A stretch of 64,000 bases of DNA from Cyrtodaria siliqua (taxonomy: Eukaryota; Mollusca; Bivalvia; Adapedonta; Hiatellidae): NCBI GenBank assembly GCA_037043455.1, contig JAWPHD010001830.1:124001-188000 (forward strand), read 5' to 3'. The notes below the pieces were generated by a model, which saw nothing but the letters and a program-made list of their open reading frames with translations, had not been told where the DNA came from and did not search any database. The number at the start of each line of letters is the position of its first letter. Positions within the stretch are counted from its first letter, which is position 1. Made by a program: the position numbers and the translations under genes. Of the stretch, positions 47,529-60,261 are shown in pieces.

Positions 47529-48587
47529 CTGCCTGATGAAGAGGCTCGATTTCAGGTAGAATACCTTAACGAGCCAGACAACATTGATTATGCTATGTAT
47601 CATGTAGTCAACTTTATACAGCCTAGACGTCATAGCTATATCGACCATTAAACAGAGAGAAAGGCAAAAAGATATCCCAGAAGGACAACAGACCAACTGA
47701 ACGGTGATACATATAGCTCTGAAGACGAAGAGACAGAAGAGATGGAACATGCATATAGAATACCTACGAAGATAGAAAGTCATCAGAAACCGAAACAATC
47801 TGCTCTGAAGAATTCTACAAACGAAAAGCCAGAGGTCCTGCCGAGCGCAGAGTCAGAGAGTAATCAACTCCTCAAACAGCTTTTGGCAAAAATGAAGAGT
47901 TATCGCTAATAAGTCAACAGAGGGAGCAAAAGCCGGATTTTCAACGGAAACAAAGACAAAGGAAAGACTTCCCTAGAAAGGTTACCTGTTATAATTGCCA
48001 AGAAAAGGGACATTATGAACGTGAATGCCCTAATAACGGTCATCAACCACCAATGGGTAGAAATTATCCACAAAACAACAGAACAGGTTATCGACAAGAA
48101 AATGTCCAGACACCAAATCCTAACGGGAATCATTTTAACTAGAACGGGCCAGCCCTCGAGACCAAAGGGAGGCTCACTCTAAGAAGACAGGTCAAAATAA
48201 ATGCGAAACCTTAAAATCGGTGAAGAAAAATAAAACATTGGCTGATGGAGTATACGTGAAAGATTTCATACTAGGTCATCCAACTCGTTTTACAGCAGAC
48301 AGTGGAGCATCAAATATTGTTTGTCAAAGAAATTATATGATCAGCTTAATGAAGATAAGAGACCAACTTTGATGAAATCAGCAAAATTGGCAGGTGCAGG
48401 AGGGACATCACTTAAAGAATACGGCAAAGCAGAATTCGATATTACACTTGGATCAATGACCATCAAACATGTTATTTTCGTGGCCGATATCGACGATAAA
48501 GCTATACTTGGGGTAGACATTCTTCAGAATGGTAGAAATGGACCTGGCGATATTTTACTGTCATTCGTCCTCAGTGTGAAGCAGTAA
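47529..48587 (+). pseudogene. Ty3/gypsy nucleocapsid and protease
   Basis: Frames continue with LPDEEARFQVEYL, then a zinc knuckle VTCYNCQEKGHYERECP (C-x2-C-x4-H-x4-C, about 47985-48030). The protease follows at about 48250: VKDFILGHPTRFTADSGAS, with D-S-G in place of the usual D-T-G, a change known in retropepsin-like enzymes. Then KLAGAGGTSLKEYGKAEFD and ILGVDILQN, ending at 48587. Several frameshifts. Confidence 0.8.
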
Positions 48588-49010
48588 TCGATGTGTTCGT
48601 GGAACGTCGGGAGTGAGACGATTGGAGTGAGAACAGTAATTACATCATAGAACCAACAGAACATTTTCGTCAGCAATACCCTCTACAAATGGCGAATGTG
48701 ATATTTGATATAAATAGTGGCGCAACAAGTAAAGTGAGAGTTTTGAATCCATTTCCTACTTCAGTTTCGATAAAGAAGGACGCGATTATAAGGCAAATAG
48801 AAGCAATCAACAACATTCTAGGGGTATTAATTGCTCAAGAAAATAAATAGATGACACCAACAATAGCGCTGTGTGAAGAATAAAATTTGGTAATATGAAT
48901 GAAACAACAGGGTTGACGGCACAATAAATGAAACACCGACCGTCCCCGGACATCTCACCACTTTATTTGAACGGTCCTCCAAAGGAAGATCACAACAAGA
49001 AAGAGACAAA

Positions 49011-49378
49011 GTGGCCAGTGTATTAAATAGATCTCGAAACAGTTTCTCGAAACACGAGTGGGACATAGGTCTTACAAACCTTTCAGAACATGAGATTAGG
49101 ACCGAAGATGCGCGTCCAATTAAACACGCACCGAGGCGTGTTCCTTTAGCCTCGGCTGACGAAGAGAAAAAGGCGACCGAGGATCTTCTAGCAAAAGGTG
49201 CGATAAGGAAAAGTACTTCGACATGGGCATGTCCTATTGTACTGGTAAGGAAAAAGTAAGGAGCAGTTAGACCCTGCGTAGACTACCGTAGACGTAATGC
49301 TTTAGTCAAACCAGATGGTTATCCTATGCCTAGGATACAAGATTGTCTCGACAGAGTTGCAGGAGCTATTTTTGTTTG
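49011..49378 (+). pseudogene. Ty3/gypsy reverse transcriptase, N-terminal end only
   Basis: LSEHEIRTEDARPIKHAPRR, LLAKGAIRKSTSTWACPIVL and, after a stop and a frame change, VRPCVDYRRRNALVKPDGYP and MPRIQDCLDRVAGAIFV. The sequence ends just before the catalytic blocks; RNase H and integrase are absent. Confidence 0.88.
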
Positions 49379-50822
49379 AATAACATTTGAATTATGAAGT
49401 TAAGAGTTACTGAAGGAATTGTAAATGCATACGGATATATTTGAAGAAATTGTATTGTGTTATAAGTTCATTATAATAAATTTGTGAAACACCACTTAGA
49501 GGCTAGTGTGTTGTGCGTTGTTCAGCGGATTTAGAATAATCTAACAGATGTGAAAAGTCAACGATGTTTCAATGTGACCAAGATTATAAGTGCAATGTGA
49601 AGAGCCAGAAGTACTATTAGAGAGAGAATATTGAGCGACAGTTTCAGAATGAAGAGTATCCGACCAGCGTGGCGTATGGGAAATACACCGGGTGGAAGAA
49701 AAAGACAGCGATCGAGAAATTCATCAGGGAGCTGAGAAAAGAAGAGAGAGTCCATAAATGGGAGTAGCCATGCGGATGACAGAAAGAGGAATTTGTAGAT
49801 ATTGTGGTTCGACTGGTCGAGGGATCGAGTACACTAGAGTGTCGCTAGAGGATAATATTCTATAGCTGAAGGTCATCAGGGTATGCAAAGGAATGAGGAA
49901 TTCTACCATATGTAAAACCCAATGTTGATAGTATAGAACTGACGACATAATTGAACATCGAGAATGTTGCTAATAAAGAAGTCTAAGACAGTTTAAACCA
50001 AGTAAACAGCTTAGATTTCAAGGTTACGTCTACTAGAAATCCAACCGCGGTTAATTATAGGATTCAACCAACTTTAGAGGATGTTGCATTGTGATATAAA
50101 CGGTTCACCTTCGACTTCGTAGAGGCGATACGTTTTGTGGAAATAATTATTGATTAAACAACACAAATACGATAGCGATGCTTTGATTATTGAGCGATAC
50201 CCTGACCCTAGTTTATAAAAATAAGTTAATAAACCAAATATGTTTGGTCTACTCTATAGGGAGATGTCGACGACTGATGTTTTTGTTTTGTTTTTTCATT
50301 TGTAGAAAATATTCTGCATTTGGAGCATCACAGCAATCGAGTTAACAGGTGATGTTGTATAGCAGTCTACTCTGCAAGAGATGTCGATGATACATCATTC
50401 GTTTTTCTATTAAAACTATGGACAATATTTCACAATAGAATAACACATTGATGGTGGCGAAACGTGATTTTGTGCAGCCGAAGTCTTCTACTATAGTCTG
50501 CCAGATGGTGATCACCTACATAGGAGCCTTTTTATTTTAGTTATTATTATTGCCTTTCAGTAAGATAATAGATACGACGCACCCTTGGGTCCAGGAGAAT
50601 GTTGAAGCTTCCTCAGCTCAAACTGTATGCATACGTGATCGAACTTCACCACTTTTGAAAATTCAGGTATTCCTGCAAGAACGACACTACTCCAGATGTG
50701 CTGGAGATGACATCATTTATCTATGCTTTCAGCTTGAGATTTAGGTTCGACATGGGAAAGCGTACTTAGTTAACTAAGTCAAATCCGACGTGTATTTGAA
50801 ATGTGTCATATTATTACACTTC
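49379..50822. other. Unassigned stretch after the truncated gypsy element
   Basis: About 49620-49760 encodes a basic patch (RPAWRMGNTPGGRKRQRSRN) that could be the C-terminal end of a gypsy polyprotein left after an internal deletion. The rest is unrecognised. Confidence 0.4.
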
Positions 50823-52187
50823 AGGATGACGTCAACTACTGTGGCAACACCTGTTGACAGGAAGAGAAAGGCATACCAATGTCTGAAGTGCCTGTACCGG
50901 TTCAACCATGTATACATCAAAGCGAGGTACCGAGTGCTTGCCCACATCCTGAAACATCATGTGGTGCCAGATGAAGTGCCATTCCACTGCACACTGTGCC
51001 TTTTCAAGTGCACTCAACGGGAGGAGCTCGAGACCCATGTAGATTCATTCAGCCGCCACAAGCTGGTGTTGGCACAGAAGAACATTGAGCACTAACCATA
51101 GATGCTGATAACCAGCTCCGCCCCATATAAGATCAGCGAGAGAGATATTGGGCCTTGTCAGCAGATGAGTCGCAGCGCCCCTGGCAGTCTCTGGCAAGGA
51201 AAAGGACACATGTCTCGACACCTGTCCCTAACAACGCCGGTATGCACCAGAAGGCACCTGTCCCGACACCAGTCCACAATAAGGCTGATGATACTCAGAG
51301 GACACTCAACCCCAGCGCCGACAACCTTCCGAGACCATCCATCTCCAACAATCTAGACATGCTGCAGCAGGCACTTGAAAATGCTGTTCCTGGTGGGTTC
51401 AGCATCTTTGATGACATCTCATCTCCGTCACTTACGCAAGGATTCGCATCACCTCAACCGCTGAGAAACTCCCCACTATTTGGCTTTGGTGACACCCGAA
51501 TGGTTAGGCAGATGCCACTCACCTTGCCTTTGTTGGACACCTCTCTACCTTTGGATCTGTCAACCTCCCAAGTATCACAGGCCAGCCGTGTGTACGGTCA
51601 ACAATGCCAACCGGTCTACCAGACGACACAGGCACTAACAACCTCACAACTCCATCAGACGCAGCCCCTGCAGTATCCATCTCTGGATCAACGCATCACC
51701 CTTCTCCTTCCATCACCTCAGCAGCCACACACAACACCTAATGACCTGCCAACCGAGCCTCAAGATCTGCCCCTCATCCAGGAGGAAGATATTATGGACC
51801 AACTTCTGCCAACCGACGTATCAACGCCCACACCTTGCGCCAATGAAGCACCAACCACCAGTTAGATCACCATCACCATCATCTTCCTCATCATCATCTT
51901 CATCATCTTCCTATTCAAGTTCCAGCTCCAACAAAAATCTACTACTTATAAAAGCTGCAATAGACAATTCCACGGCTACCATTACAAGTAAATTGGAAAA
52001 ACATAGCAGAGCGGTTAGGCGGCAAGAAAGAGCCACGATTGAGATGCGGGATATGCTGCTTCAATTAGTCGAGGTAATGAAGAGAAAGTCGGAAGACGGT
52101 AGAACTGTGGACCCAAAGAAGAAGAGGAAAGAGAGAAGCCCACTCCGCCCGGCAGGTAACAAAGAAAACAGATGGCGACGCCACTGA
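50823..52187 (+). pseudogene. Zinc-finger / poly-serine / coiled-coil protein of unknown family, frameshifted
   Basis: Three successive frames look like one former ORF. (1) 50824-51095: RKRKAYQCLKCLYRF and FHCTLCLFKCTQREELETH, two C2H2-like fingers. (2) about 51098-51865: ALSADESQRPWQSLARKR, then a long Pro/Thr/Ser/Gln-rich linker. (3) about 51840-52187: a serine run, then AIDNSTATITSKLEKHSRAV and RQERATIEMRDMLLQLVEV (coiled-coil-like), and a basic tail DPKKKRKERSP that resembles a nuclear localisation signal. An acceptor-like TTACACTTCAG directly precedes the ATG. The composition suggests a nuclear DNA-binding protein, possibly the ORF of a transposon. I do not recognise the family. Confidence 0.5.
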
Positions 52188-53811
52188 ATTTCATATAAAC
52201 ATGTGCATAACATAATACAGCAGTAGGAACGCCACGGACCTATAACATATCAGTTCTGTTCGCATTTTAACTCCGCGAACATGGACTATTTCTTTGTATT
52301 TTACAGACTATTTTACGAATTTTCAACTAAAACAGACGCCATTTTTTTACACCCGAAATTGGGCGCGCTACGTCGGCGAGCACTACGGGTACCTATGGAG
52401 TCTAACAACACGCGTACAGTGTTTCATACCGTAGATTATGTAAAAACTAATACCTTACCGGACGAAATAACGTCCCATTATGTGTCAACACGATGCAGTG
52501 TTGGTGACTGACAGGTCACCGTGACATAACTTGACACGTGAAATTGACATGTTGTTGCAAGTTGGATTTGGGATTATTGTCTGCTGCTGGAGGTCCATGA
52601 TCAAGGTATTTGTTTTGTCATTAAAATGTGTTTGTTAATAAACAGTACACACCCCTTTCAGATCGTGCATATTTAGACATTGGCCAAATACAGTGCCTAA
52701 AAAAGTAGTGTATAGTGTATAATAGAAAGTTCATAATCACTATTAGTGTACTCCGATCTTTCCAGTAACTGGATGTACTGTAGAACGTTTCGTGGAATAA
52801 AACAATTGCTAGTAGAAATGCTATCAATGTCCCCCGCACCCCGCCCCCACCCAAGTACGGTAGATGGGGGTGTGGGGGTAGATGGAGCTTGCATACCGAA
52901 AACAAGGAGGGGGTAAGAAAACTAGAAATCCCCTCCACCCCCACCCCTCAGATGCATGAATGTAAATAGTTAGCGTTGTCTCTATATCGTTATGTTATCC
53001 CCATTTTTTCGCACATTCGTGAATACATAACCCGATACAACTACCATTGAAACAATGTAATCTGCCATAGACATTTGACTGAAATCGGTCAGATTCATAT
53101 TTATGTACAGTAAAGTTTTGAGGCAATGAAGTGATTTTGAATTTACATTTATTTACATTCTGTTGCGAAAAAAACAACGCAATTTCGAGAAATTACATTT
53201 CACTTAAAAGCCTTTAAGGCGGTGTAGCTACTACGCTTGCCTCCAGTGTGTCTCAAAAGAAATGACTATTCCATGGGCTGGAAATATGCTGTGAAAGTGG
53301 AACAATGTTTTAATGGATCTCCAGTTGGGCTACATTATATTTTACATGTATAATGAATGATGAGAGATGTTTTTATTACATTAACAGTGTTATTGAGCAC
53401 AAGTAGTATTCATGCTTTATTCAATTTAGTTATTTTATCTTTTCTTTTTTAAATATGTTACATTATGTATAACAAAGGATTAACTATGTCTGTTTGATCA
53501 TTGACATTGGATCGATGTTGTTTTCAGAGAGGTCTCAAATGTGAATCGTGCCCTTGAGCAGCTCTAAGTGAATTGATACTGACGACTTCAGAATGTCAAG
53601 CCGTATTAAATGCCATTGGATCATATGGAGGTAAAAGCCTTTTTAAAAATTGTTTGCAATTGTGTAGTTCTTTAAATGGAGCTTGTGTTATGCTTGCACG
53701 GTGCTGTTCAAAGTTAGAGTAAAAATATTTCAGTGATATTTCAGTGCAGCGTGATTGTCATATGAGCTCGTGTAAACTACATGTACTGGATACATGCGAA
53801 AACAAGTTGTG
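52188..53811. other. Unassigned stretch with a GC-rich island
   Basis: A C/G-rich segment at 52825-52950 contains partly inverted runs (CCCCGCCCCCACCC, then GGGGGTGTGGGGGT). Otherwise AT-rich with no gene supported. Confidence 0.5.
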
Positions 53812-54089
53812 TTAAAGGGACACTAGGCAGTCTTTATTTGTTTAAAACTTCTGGAGTTCGGTTAATTTTTCTGCATAGTTTGCATTTGTGCATCATTAAT
53901 ATTATTTATTAGAATAGTTCAGAAGAAATTGTTTTACACATTACTTACTGTTGATAATAGTGCACCTATAATAATTTATTTAACTTTTAATGCAAGCAGG
54001 TTTAAATTTAACATGTTACCAGGTTAACAAATGGAGATGCTAATGTTAAAGCTTGATAAATACTTCAAGATTGCCGTGTGTCCCTTTAA
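53812..54089. mobile_element. 278-bp MITE of the TTAA family at 26244-28017
   Basis: TTAA plus AGGGACACTAGGCAGTCTT at the left; AAGATTGCCGTGTGTCCCT plus TTAA at the right (54086-54089). The left 110 bases match the left end of the ORF-carrying element (GCATTTGT then CATTAATATTATTTATTA here, GCATTTGT then TTAATATTAATTAT there). It is a deletion derivative. Confidence 0.85.
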
Positions 54090-54126
54090 CATCATCTAAT
54101 TGGTCTATGTGATGGGTCCTGAATTT

Positions 54127-54160
54127 ATTAAAGGGACACAGAGCAAATTTCCAATCTTGT
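54127..54160 (+). repeat. Orphan TTAA-family end
   Basis: TTAAAGGGACACAGAGCAAA just downstream of the MITE, with no matching opposite end seen. Confidence 0.45.
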
Positions 54161-54604
54161 GTCTGTTTTACACATTTTCACATCAGAACAGACCACACAT
54201 CTACAAAAGTGTCTTCTCAACTGCCCTATTTAATCATGTTTTATTTCTAAAACTAGCGGCATCACCAGGTTTTGAGAGAGAAAATAAATAGTTGTATATT
54301 AATGTTTTCTCCCCATGTAAAAAGACCTTACTAAGTCATTAAAGTAAAATATCCTATGAACAAAACGTGTAAACTTTAACAATTTTAGATTTTTGGCCAG
54401 ACTTGTATTTTATTCCCCTTCTAGTAAAAATGGCTTATAGAACATTGCACCCTCTGTCAGATTTAACTTTCCTTATAATAGATTCTTGCTGTACTGTTGG
54501 GTGAATCATACATTAAAATGGTTCTATAATCATGTCAGTTCAATCATATACTCGTATGATACACAATATAATATGTATTGACCCTTTACTTGATGTGCCA
54601 TTTA

Positions 54605-54905
54605 CTCAGTTTTGGTCAAGGGACGTTTATAGCATATCGGCTTTGAATCCAGTGAACACGGATTCAATTCTTACTGGCGCCACTGGGTTACTTCGATGTG
54701 TCCTGCTAGCCTTGTTCGTCTGATGGGAACGTAAACCAGGTGGTCCTGTGTATCAGAGTCTGTCCTCCCTCCAAGCACGTTAAAGAACCATAGGTATCTA
54801 ATCGGTAGTAAGCGTAGGGCAGGGTTCCTGGATGCCTATGTATCTTTCCTCCTCTCTTTCGGGCGGTTCGAAATAACCTAAACAACGTGTTGATGAGGCG
54901 TTAAA
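54605..54905 (+). repeat. SINE-like element (copy 2)
   Basis: tRNA-like head (GTTTATAGCATATCGGCTTT, ATTCAATTCTTACTGGCGCC), a body matching 41610-41910, and a tail GATGAGGCGTTAAACAATAA, the type of ending seen in molluscan tRNA SINEs. Confidence 0.65.
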
Positions 54906-55561
54906 CAATAATTAAATTTTAAACTGTCCCATTCCCCTAAATATGCCCTAGATCCCTCTCGCAACACCTGATTCAAATTGAATACTCTGCTCGACTTATA
55001 TTAACTTTTTATTCTATGTCTTTCTTTTCTTTCAGTCTGCACGTCATGTGGAAGAAGACTCCATGTACACCACTGGCCAGAGTCAATGCTGAAGTTTATG
55101 TTCGCTCAATTATTTGCTTAATAAAGTATACATATGAACTAAAATATTGTCACAAAGTGGTAGGTGAGACAGATTAGATTTGACCTTTCCGTTCGTCTGT
55201 CACAAATCTTGTCTGCGCTACTTGTTGGATTTTGACGAGACTTTGTACAAACTCTTTATTACTTTCTCTGAAGCTAATTTCATAAAACTTCATACTTTAA
55301 ATGCCTTTGGTGAAATGATAATCCCTGTTTATTTTGAAGTCAGTAGTTGAAAGGTCCGTTACCATGACCGGAAAATGAAAAGTATTGCCAACACAGTTTT
55401 TCCTCTTACCTAAAGCAAATTTCATGAAACTTCATTGTTGGACAGTGGAAAGAGGATGATCGTTTGAATTTTAGGTAAAAGGTCAAGTTCCCTGCAGACA
55501 TCCACTATCCAAGGATAAGCATATGTTACAACACACATGTTATACTATTAATGGTATAATA
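54906..55561. other. Unassigned sequence with old repeat content
   Basis: Two diverged copies of CTxAAGCxAATTTCATxAAACTTCAT near 55270 and 55415. No gene. Confidence 0.45.
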
Positions 55562-55690
55562 TATGAATATTTTCTTGCACAATGTTGAATCCAGTAAAAC
55601 AAGTGGTTTTGTTCACCGATACTGTCGCCTGTGAACCAAACCACTTGTTGTTAAATTACAGGATTCAACAGTGTGTAAGACATATTCCGA
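55562..55690. repeat. Imperfect hairpin / foldback
   Basis: Arms AAACAAGTGGTTTTGTTCAC and GTGAACCAAACCACTTGTT surround 14 bases. Pairing continues outward (TTGAATCC/GGATTCAA, CTTGCACA/TGTGTAAG, GAATAT/ATATTC). Confidence 0.8.
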
Positions 55691-56247
55691 TCATCCATTT
55701 TTTTTTTAAATCATAAATTAATAAATATATATATTAAAACAAACAAAACATGCTATTTGATGAAAACAGACGTATTCAAATTTTCAAAATAGCAATATTC
55801 GCAGAATATAGTAGATTTCAACTGCTGAAAACAAACATGTATTTTTTTTCCAGGAAATAATACTTCTATGAATATAGTATATATGTTCAGGGAAATGTTT
55901 AATATGTCTGTTTTCAAATACTACAAATCGTAACGCACCGCACATGTATATTCAGTATTTACTTTCAATATAGTAGTGAGTATGACTGCGTTCTGGGACC
56001 ATATAAATATAAAAGAATAATATATATAAATAAATATATATATAACTATATATGCCCTATAAATATAAACGACCCGCACTTTTTGGATTCACGCGTACAG
56101 TGTTTCACAACACCACAAAGCTGGCAAGTGCTCGATTGACACAATGTCATGTCCACGTTTATGTTATGAAATCTTCGAGTCTACACATAATCATGTTTGT
56201 TACCGACAGTAGCATGTATGTTACTCGTCAGTCATTTATTTACTTGG

Positions 56248-57880
56248 TTAAAGGGACACATACCAATCTTGATTTCTTTAAAACTCGAGTCGCCCCCTCA
56301 GTTTTAAACGAACAGTTAAAAGAATATACTTCTTTCTGCCTGTTAAACTTATATTAGTTTATCGCTTTTTCTGGTTTCGAAAATTAACTCTGCAACGTAT
56401 GTTGCCGCCATCATGATTTCATTTTCCGATATACCGTTGCAACATTGTTTGTTAAAATAAATTGGCCACTCTGACATAAACCCAAAGCATGTATAGATAA
56501 AAAAATTAGTGTAAAATACATGAACACATACATTTTAAATATATGTGTTTACATAACGAAATTATATAATTGTTTCTGTAGCCGGTCGTCTTTCCTTAAT
56601 GAATATGAATGTTGCCGTCTTTGGGTCGGGCGGTCCTGTTACTTAATTAGTACTTGTCTCCGTTTATTGAAATTCTACATATATACTGAGGAGAGATGTA
56701 TCTATATGATTTTGTTATTATGCTCGCTTCTAAAATGACGAATGCTCTCATAAATACTGTTAACATACTACATCAATAATATAACAACTACTGAACAATG
56801 CTGAAATCGATTTATCTTTATAAATGAATTCATAACTCCACAATTTTATTCCGTGCGAAGATCGATTTGGAACGTCGATTCGGCGTATTTAAACGATTAC
56901 GGTGTACTTTGTTAATTTTCGGGGGAAAAAAGTACTTGCCTCCGATTTTTTTTATATTTTACATATCTACAGAGGAAAGATGTATTTACGCGTACATGCT
57001 TTTGTTTTTTTCTCTCGCTTCTAACATGATGAAATAAATCGAATTTGATTAAAACTGTGCATTAGCAGCCTAATCAATACGGTATGGAGGGTGGTGGGGG
57101 TGGAATGAGGGGCGGGGCTGCAGGGATACTACCGTAATGGTGTCCTTGAGAAAAACGGTGAACATTCTACTCTAATAATTTATTAAATACAGAACAATGT
57201 TGAAATCAATATATCTCTTAAAAAGGATTTCACAATTTCATGGTTTTATATCCCGCGTGTACATTAACTTCGAAAGGCGATTGTTCATATTTTAGCGAAC
57301 ACGGTGTACTTTGTTAATTTTGGGGAAAAAAAGTACTTATTTCTGATTGACTTTAAATTTTGGGTTTTAATAGTAGACATGTCAATGAACACTTTCGTGA
57401 AAAAAAATTCATTCTCGCTGTTAAAACTTAATTTTTTTGCATTTTTTTCGGATTCAGAAAATTAGCACTGCAACATATATGTTCACAATCCTCATTTCCT
57501 TTCCCGACGTACCGTTACAATATTGTTTGTTAAACCTATTCTGAGCACTCCGGCATAAACCAAAAGCATGTATAGATCAGAAATTTAATCTGGAATGCAT
57601 GGATACATACATTTGAAATATATGTATTGAAATAATGGAATTATTTCATTTATTGTGTACCCGGTCGCGTCTGTAAATGTATATGCATTATGTCGTCTTT
57701 GAGTCCGTGGGTCATGTTAGTTAATTTTGGGGAAAAAAAAGTACTTGTCTCCGATTTCATTAAAAATTTGCATATGGACAGAGGAAAGATTTATCTACGC
57801 GTACATGCATTTGTTTTTTATTCTCGCTTCTAAAATGACAAAATAAATCGATTTTGATTTAAAAGCGCATTTTTGGCAAT
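56248..57880. repeat. Direct repeats next to an orphan TTAA-family end
   Basis: TTAAAGGGACACATACCAAT starts the region at 56248. Inside, a block of about 430 bp at 56340-56760 recurs at 57420-57860 (AAGCATGTATAGAT, GCCGGTCG/CCCGGTCG, ACTTGTCTCCG, CTCGCTTCTAAAATGAC). Parts recur again at 56880-57060 and 57290-57360 (GGTGTACTTTGTTAATTTT, AAAGTACTT). No opposite TTAA end and no coding sequence were found. Confidence 0.6.
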
Positions 57881-58882
57881 TTAAACCTTAAAACAATCTA
57901 AATTCATCCCTTTGAAAAATACCTTTAACTATTAATGGGAATTACACGAAGTGTACACCAATTCTGTTCGACCAATGTAGTTTGTGAATATTATTACTTT
58001 AACAACGATCTGTGATGGTGTTTTGTTATAATCACAGTTTATAAATAAGAGGTGAAGAAATCTGACCAGTGACAATTTTCCCGATAATGTCATTTTGTTA
58101 TCGATCTTATCACGTGACCTTGTTTGATAAATATTCATACGCCATAGGGCTGGCGTTCCTACTGCAGTGCTAGATAATACATAGCCGAATTTATAGGCAT
58201 ATCAATATATATAACAAGCAAGGTTTTAAGCAAGCGGAAAATAGCTGCCGGGAGAAAATAGCATTATTTCTGGGTAGGAACTGGGAACAAAGTTTAACAT
58301 AATAACAGACCAAGTCACGGGTGTTAAAACAATAATCAAAAAAAGAGTGGTCACGGAGACGTAAAAACACGCCATGATCGTTTTTGTTACCACACACTTT
58401 CTTCCCAATTTGTGCTACGCGAATCCTTTACATGCCTTACAAATTGGTTACATATTCACCTTTGTAGCACGACGTGCTAAAGTACACATCAGCACAGAAA
58501 CAGAATTACTCACATGTATGGGATGCGATTGCGTTAGCGTGCATTACAACATAGATAAACTGTTCATTGCTGCCATGTGTAATTATAAAATTGCGTTATC
58601 AAAGTAAAAAAGAAATCAAAGAAACTATTCATTACTACCTTACCATGTGCAATTACTAAAACAATATAAGAGTCGCTGCCGTTCCGGCAGCGAATGAAAG
58701 TGTTGAAGTCGATAGGATTCTCAATTCTACAAATGATAATATTACTTACAAGTGACTCATAATAGCAGATTTCGAATACATATAGCGTGGTGTGAACTCT
58801 ACGTTTGCACATTTCAACGTCTACATTTGATTCTACAAATTATCTTATGAACAACTGAGAAGGACTTCAACCATATTTAAAA
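57881..58882. other. Unassigned sequence
   Basis: Several short ORFs on both strands; none recognisable. Confidence 0.5.
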
Positions 58883-59778
58883 TGAGTGATGGACACTATA
58901 TAACTTCGCGGAATTAATGTTATTTAATCCAGTGGTTAACTGAAGAACATTGACAGCATATATCTTATTATAACTTGTGTTTTAAGATTATTCTTGAATT
59001 ATAGGACATACGTCATATGATTGAAAGACGTTTAGGTATAGATTAAATATATGCTGTGTTGTGAAACATATTGACATATTGACTGTTTAAGAGTGTTAGG
59101 AGGACCTTTAACACATTTAGAGAGGGGTAGTGTAATGCCCCGATGTTTCACTATACTATCCCTTTAGCGTTACGCATATTATCGCAGTTTAAATGTATAT
59201 CCATTGTGTTCATTATACGCATATTCATCATATTAACTTAACTCAGGGATTAACTTACGATTATCATATCAGGTTACCATGTTTTATCGCTGTTATCACT
59301 TAAATTCAAAGCAGCAAATTACAAGATTTACAAATAAATCTTTCCGGCAACCATATTAGATCCGGAATTACGTTGCATGCTGGGATTGTTTACCATAGCA
59401 ACTATTTGTACGGCGAATTCAAATCTGTGAATTCGATTTTTGATTCACGAAACTATCTTATTCCAAGGGGAATATTTGTTTTAAATGTAAGGCTCAGGTT
59501 ACTTAATCATTATTCTATATGTATGGAACATTACTGACGCTATTTTAATTCATAAAAGTGTTTTAATTCATATTTGAAATAGGCGAGTGTCAAACCGCAT
59601 TTATTTATATGTTTCATACTAAGATATAAATAAAGAGAGGGAAACTTACTTCTGATTTGATACTTTTTTTGTTTACCCCTTAGTTTTCAAGAGTTAGATA
59701 ATCAATAGGATGTCCAAATAAGTTTATTTTCCTCAGAGTCCATTTTATTTAAAAGTTAAACGCTACCAGCACGTAACA
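58883..59778 (+). repeat. Second copy of the LTR (probable solo LTR)
   Basis: Starts TGAGTGATGGACAC, ends CCAGCACGTAACA, 896 bp. It matches 38324-39033 and 45946-46114 but lacks the middle of the LTR (the TATA-box region and its downstream flank). No polypurine tract precedes it and its flanks do not match those of the 5' copy, so it is likelier a solo or rearranged LTR than the 3' LTR of the element at 46205. Confidence 0.75.
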
Positions 59779-59885
59779 ATATCACTGATTCGAATAGGTG
59801 ATATCACTCATTTACGTTTGAATCAGTGATATCACTTATTCGAATGAATGATAACACTCATTCAAATAGGTGATATCACTGGATT
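59779..59885. repeat. Array of palindromic GATATCAC units
   Basis: Four to five units of about 20-25 bp built from GTGATATCAC and ATTCGAAT, both palindromic, directly after the LTR end. Confidence 0.85.
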
Positions 59886-60261
59886 GTATTAAAAAGCAAT
59901 ACGGCACCTCATACATATATGTTACAGGATAATTAAGAATTTTGGACACGAATTCGACCTATTCTTACTGTAATAAGTACATATATCAATTTGTATCAAG
60001 ACATGAACACAATGAAAAGAATGATACTTCTATTTCGGGTGATTGATCAGTCAGAACAGAAAGGAGAATATATATATTACCTTATTTCGATACCATATGA
60101 AAACATCATTGTAGCTGTATCCGGCAAAAGAATACTCCCGAATCAGGGCACTTTCTGTGTGAAATAATAGAAAACAAGGTTTGTTAACAAGAACCTACTA
60201 TAGCTGAATGGTTTCACATATGTGTGTAAGGCCTAACATTATACTAATATGGCAATTGTAA

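Noticed and set aside
52281..52511. 76-codon ORF downstream of the zinc-finger pseudogene
   Set aside because: No motif, no compositional continuity with the preceding frames, no splice evidence.
53216..53250. tRNA-like GGCGGTGTAGCTACTACGC
   Set aside because: Only a short A-box-like match; no B box or body of a SINE.
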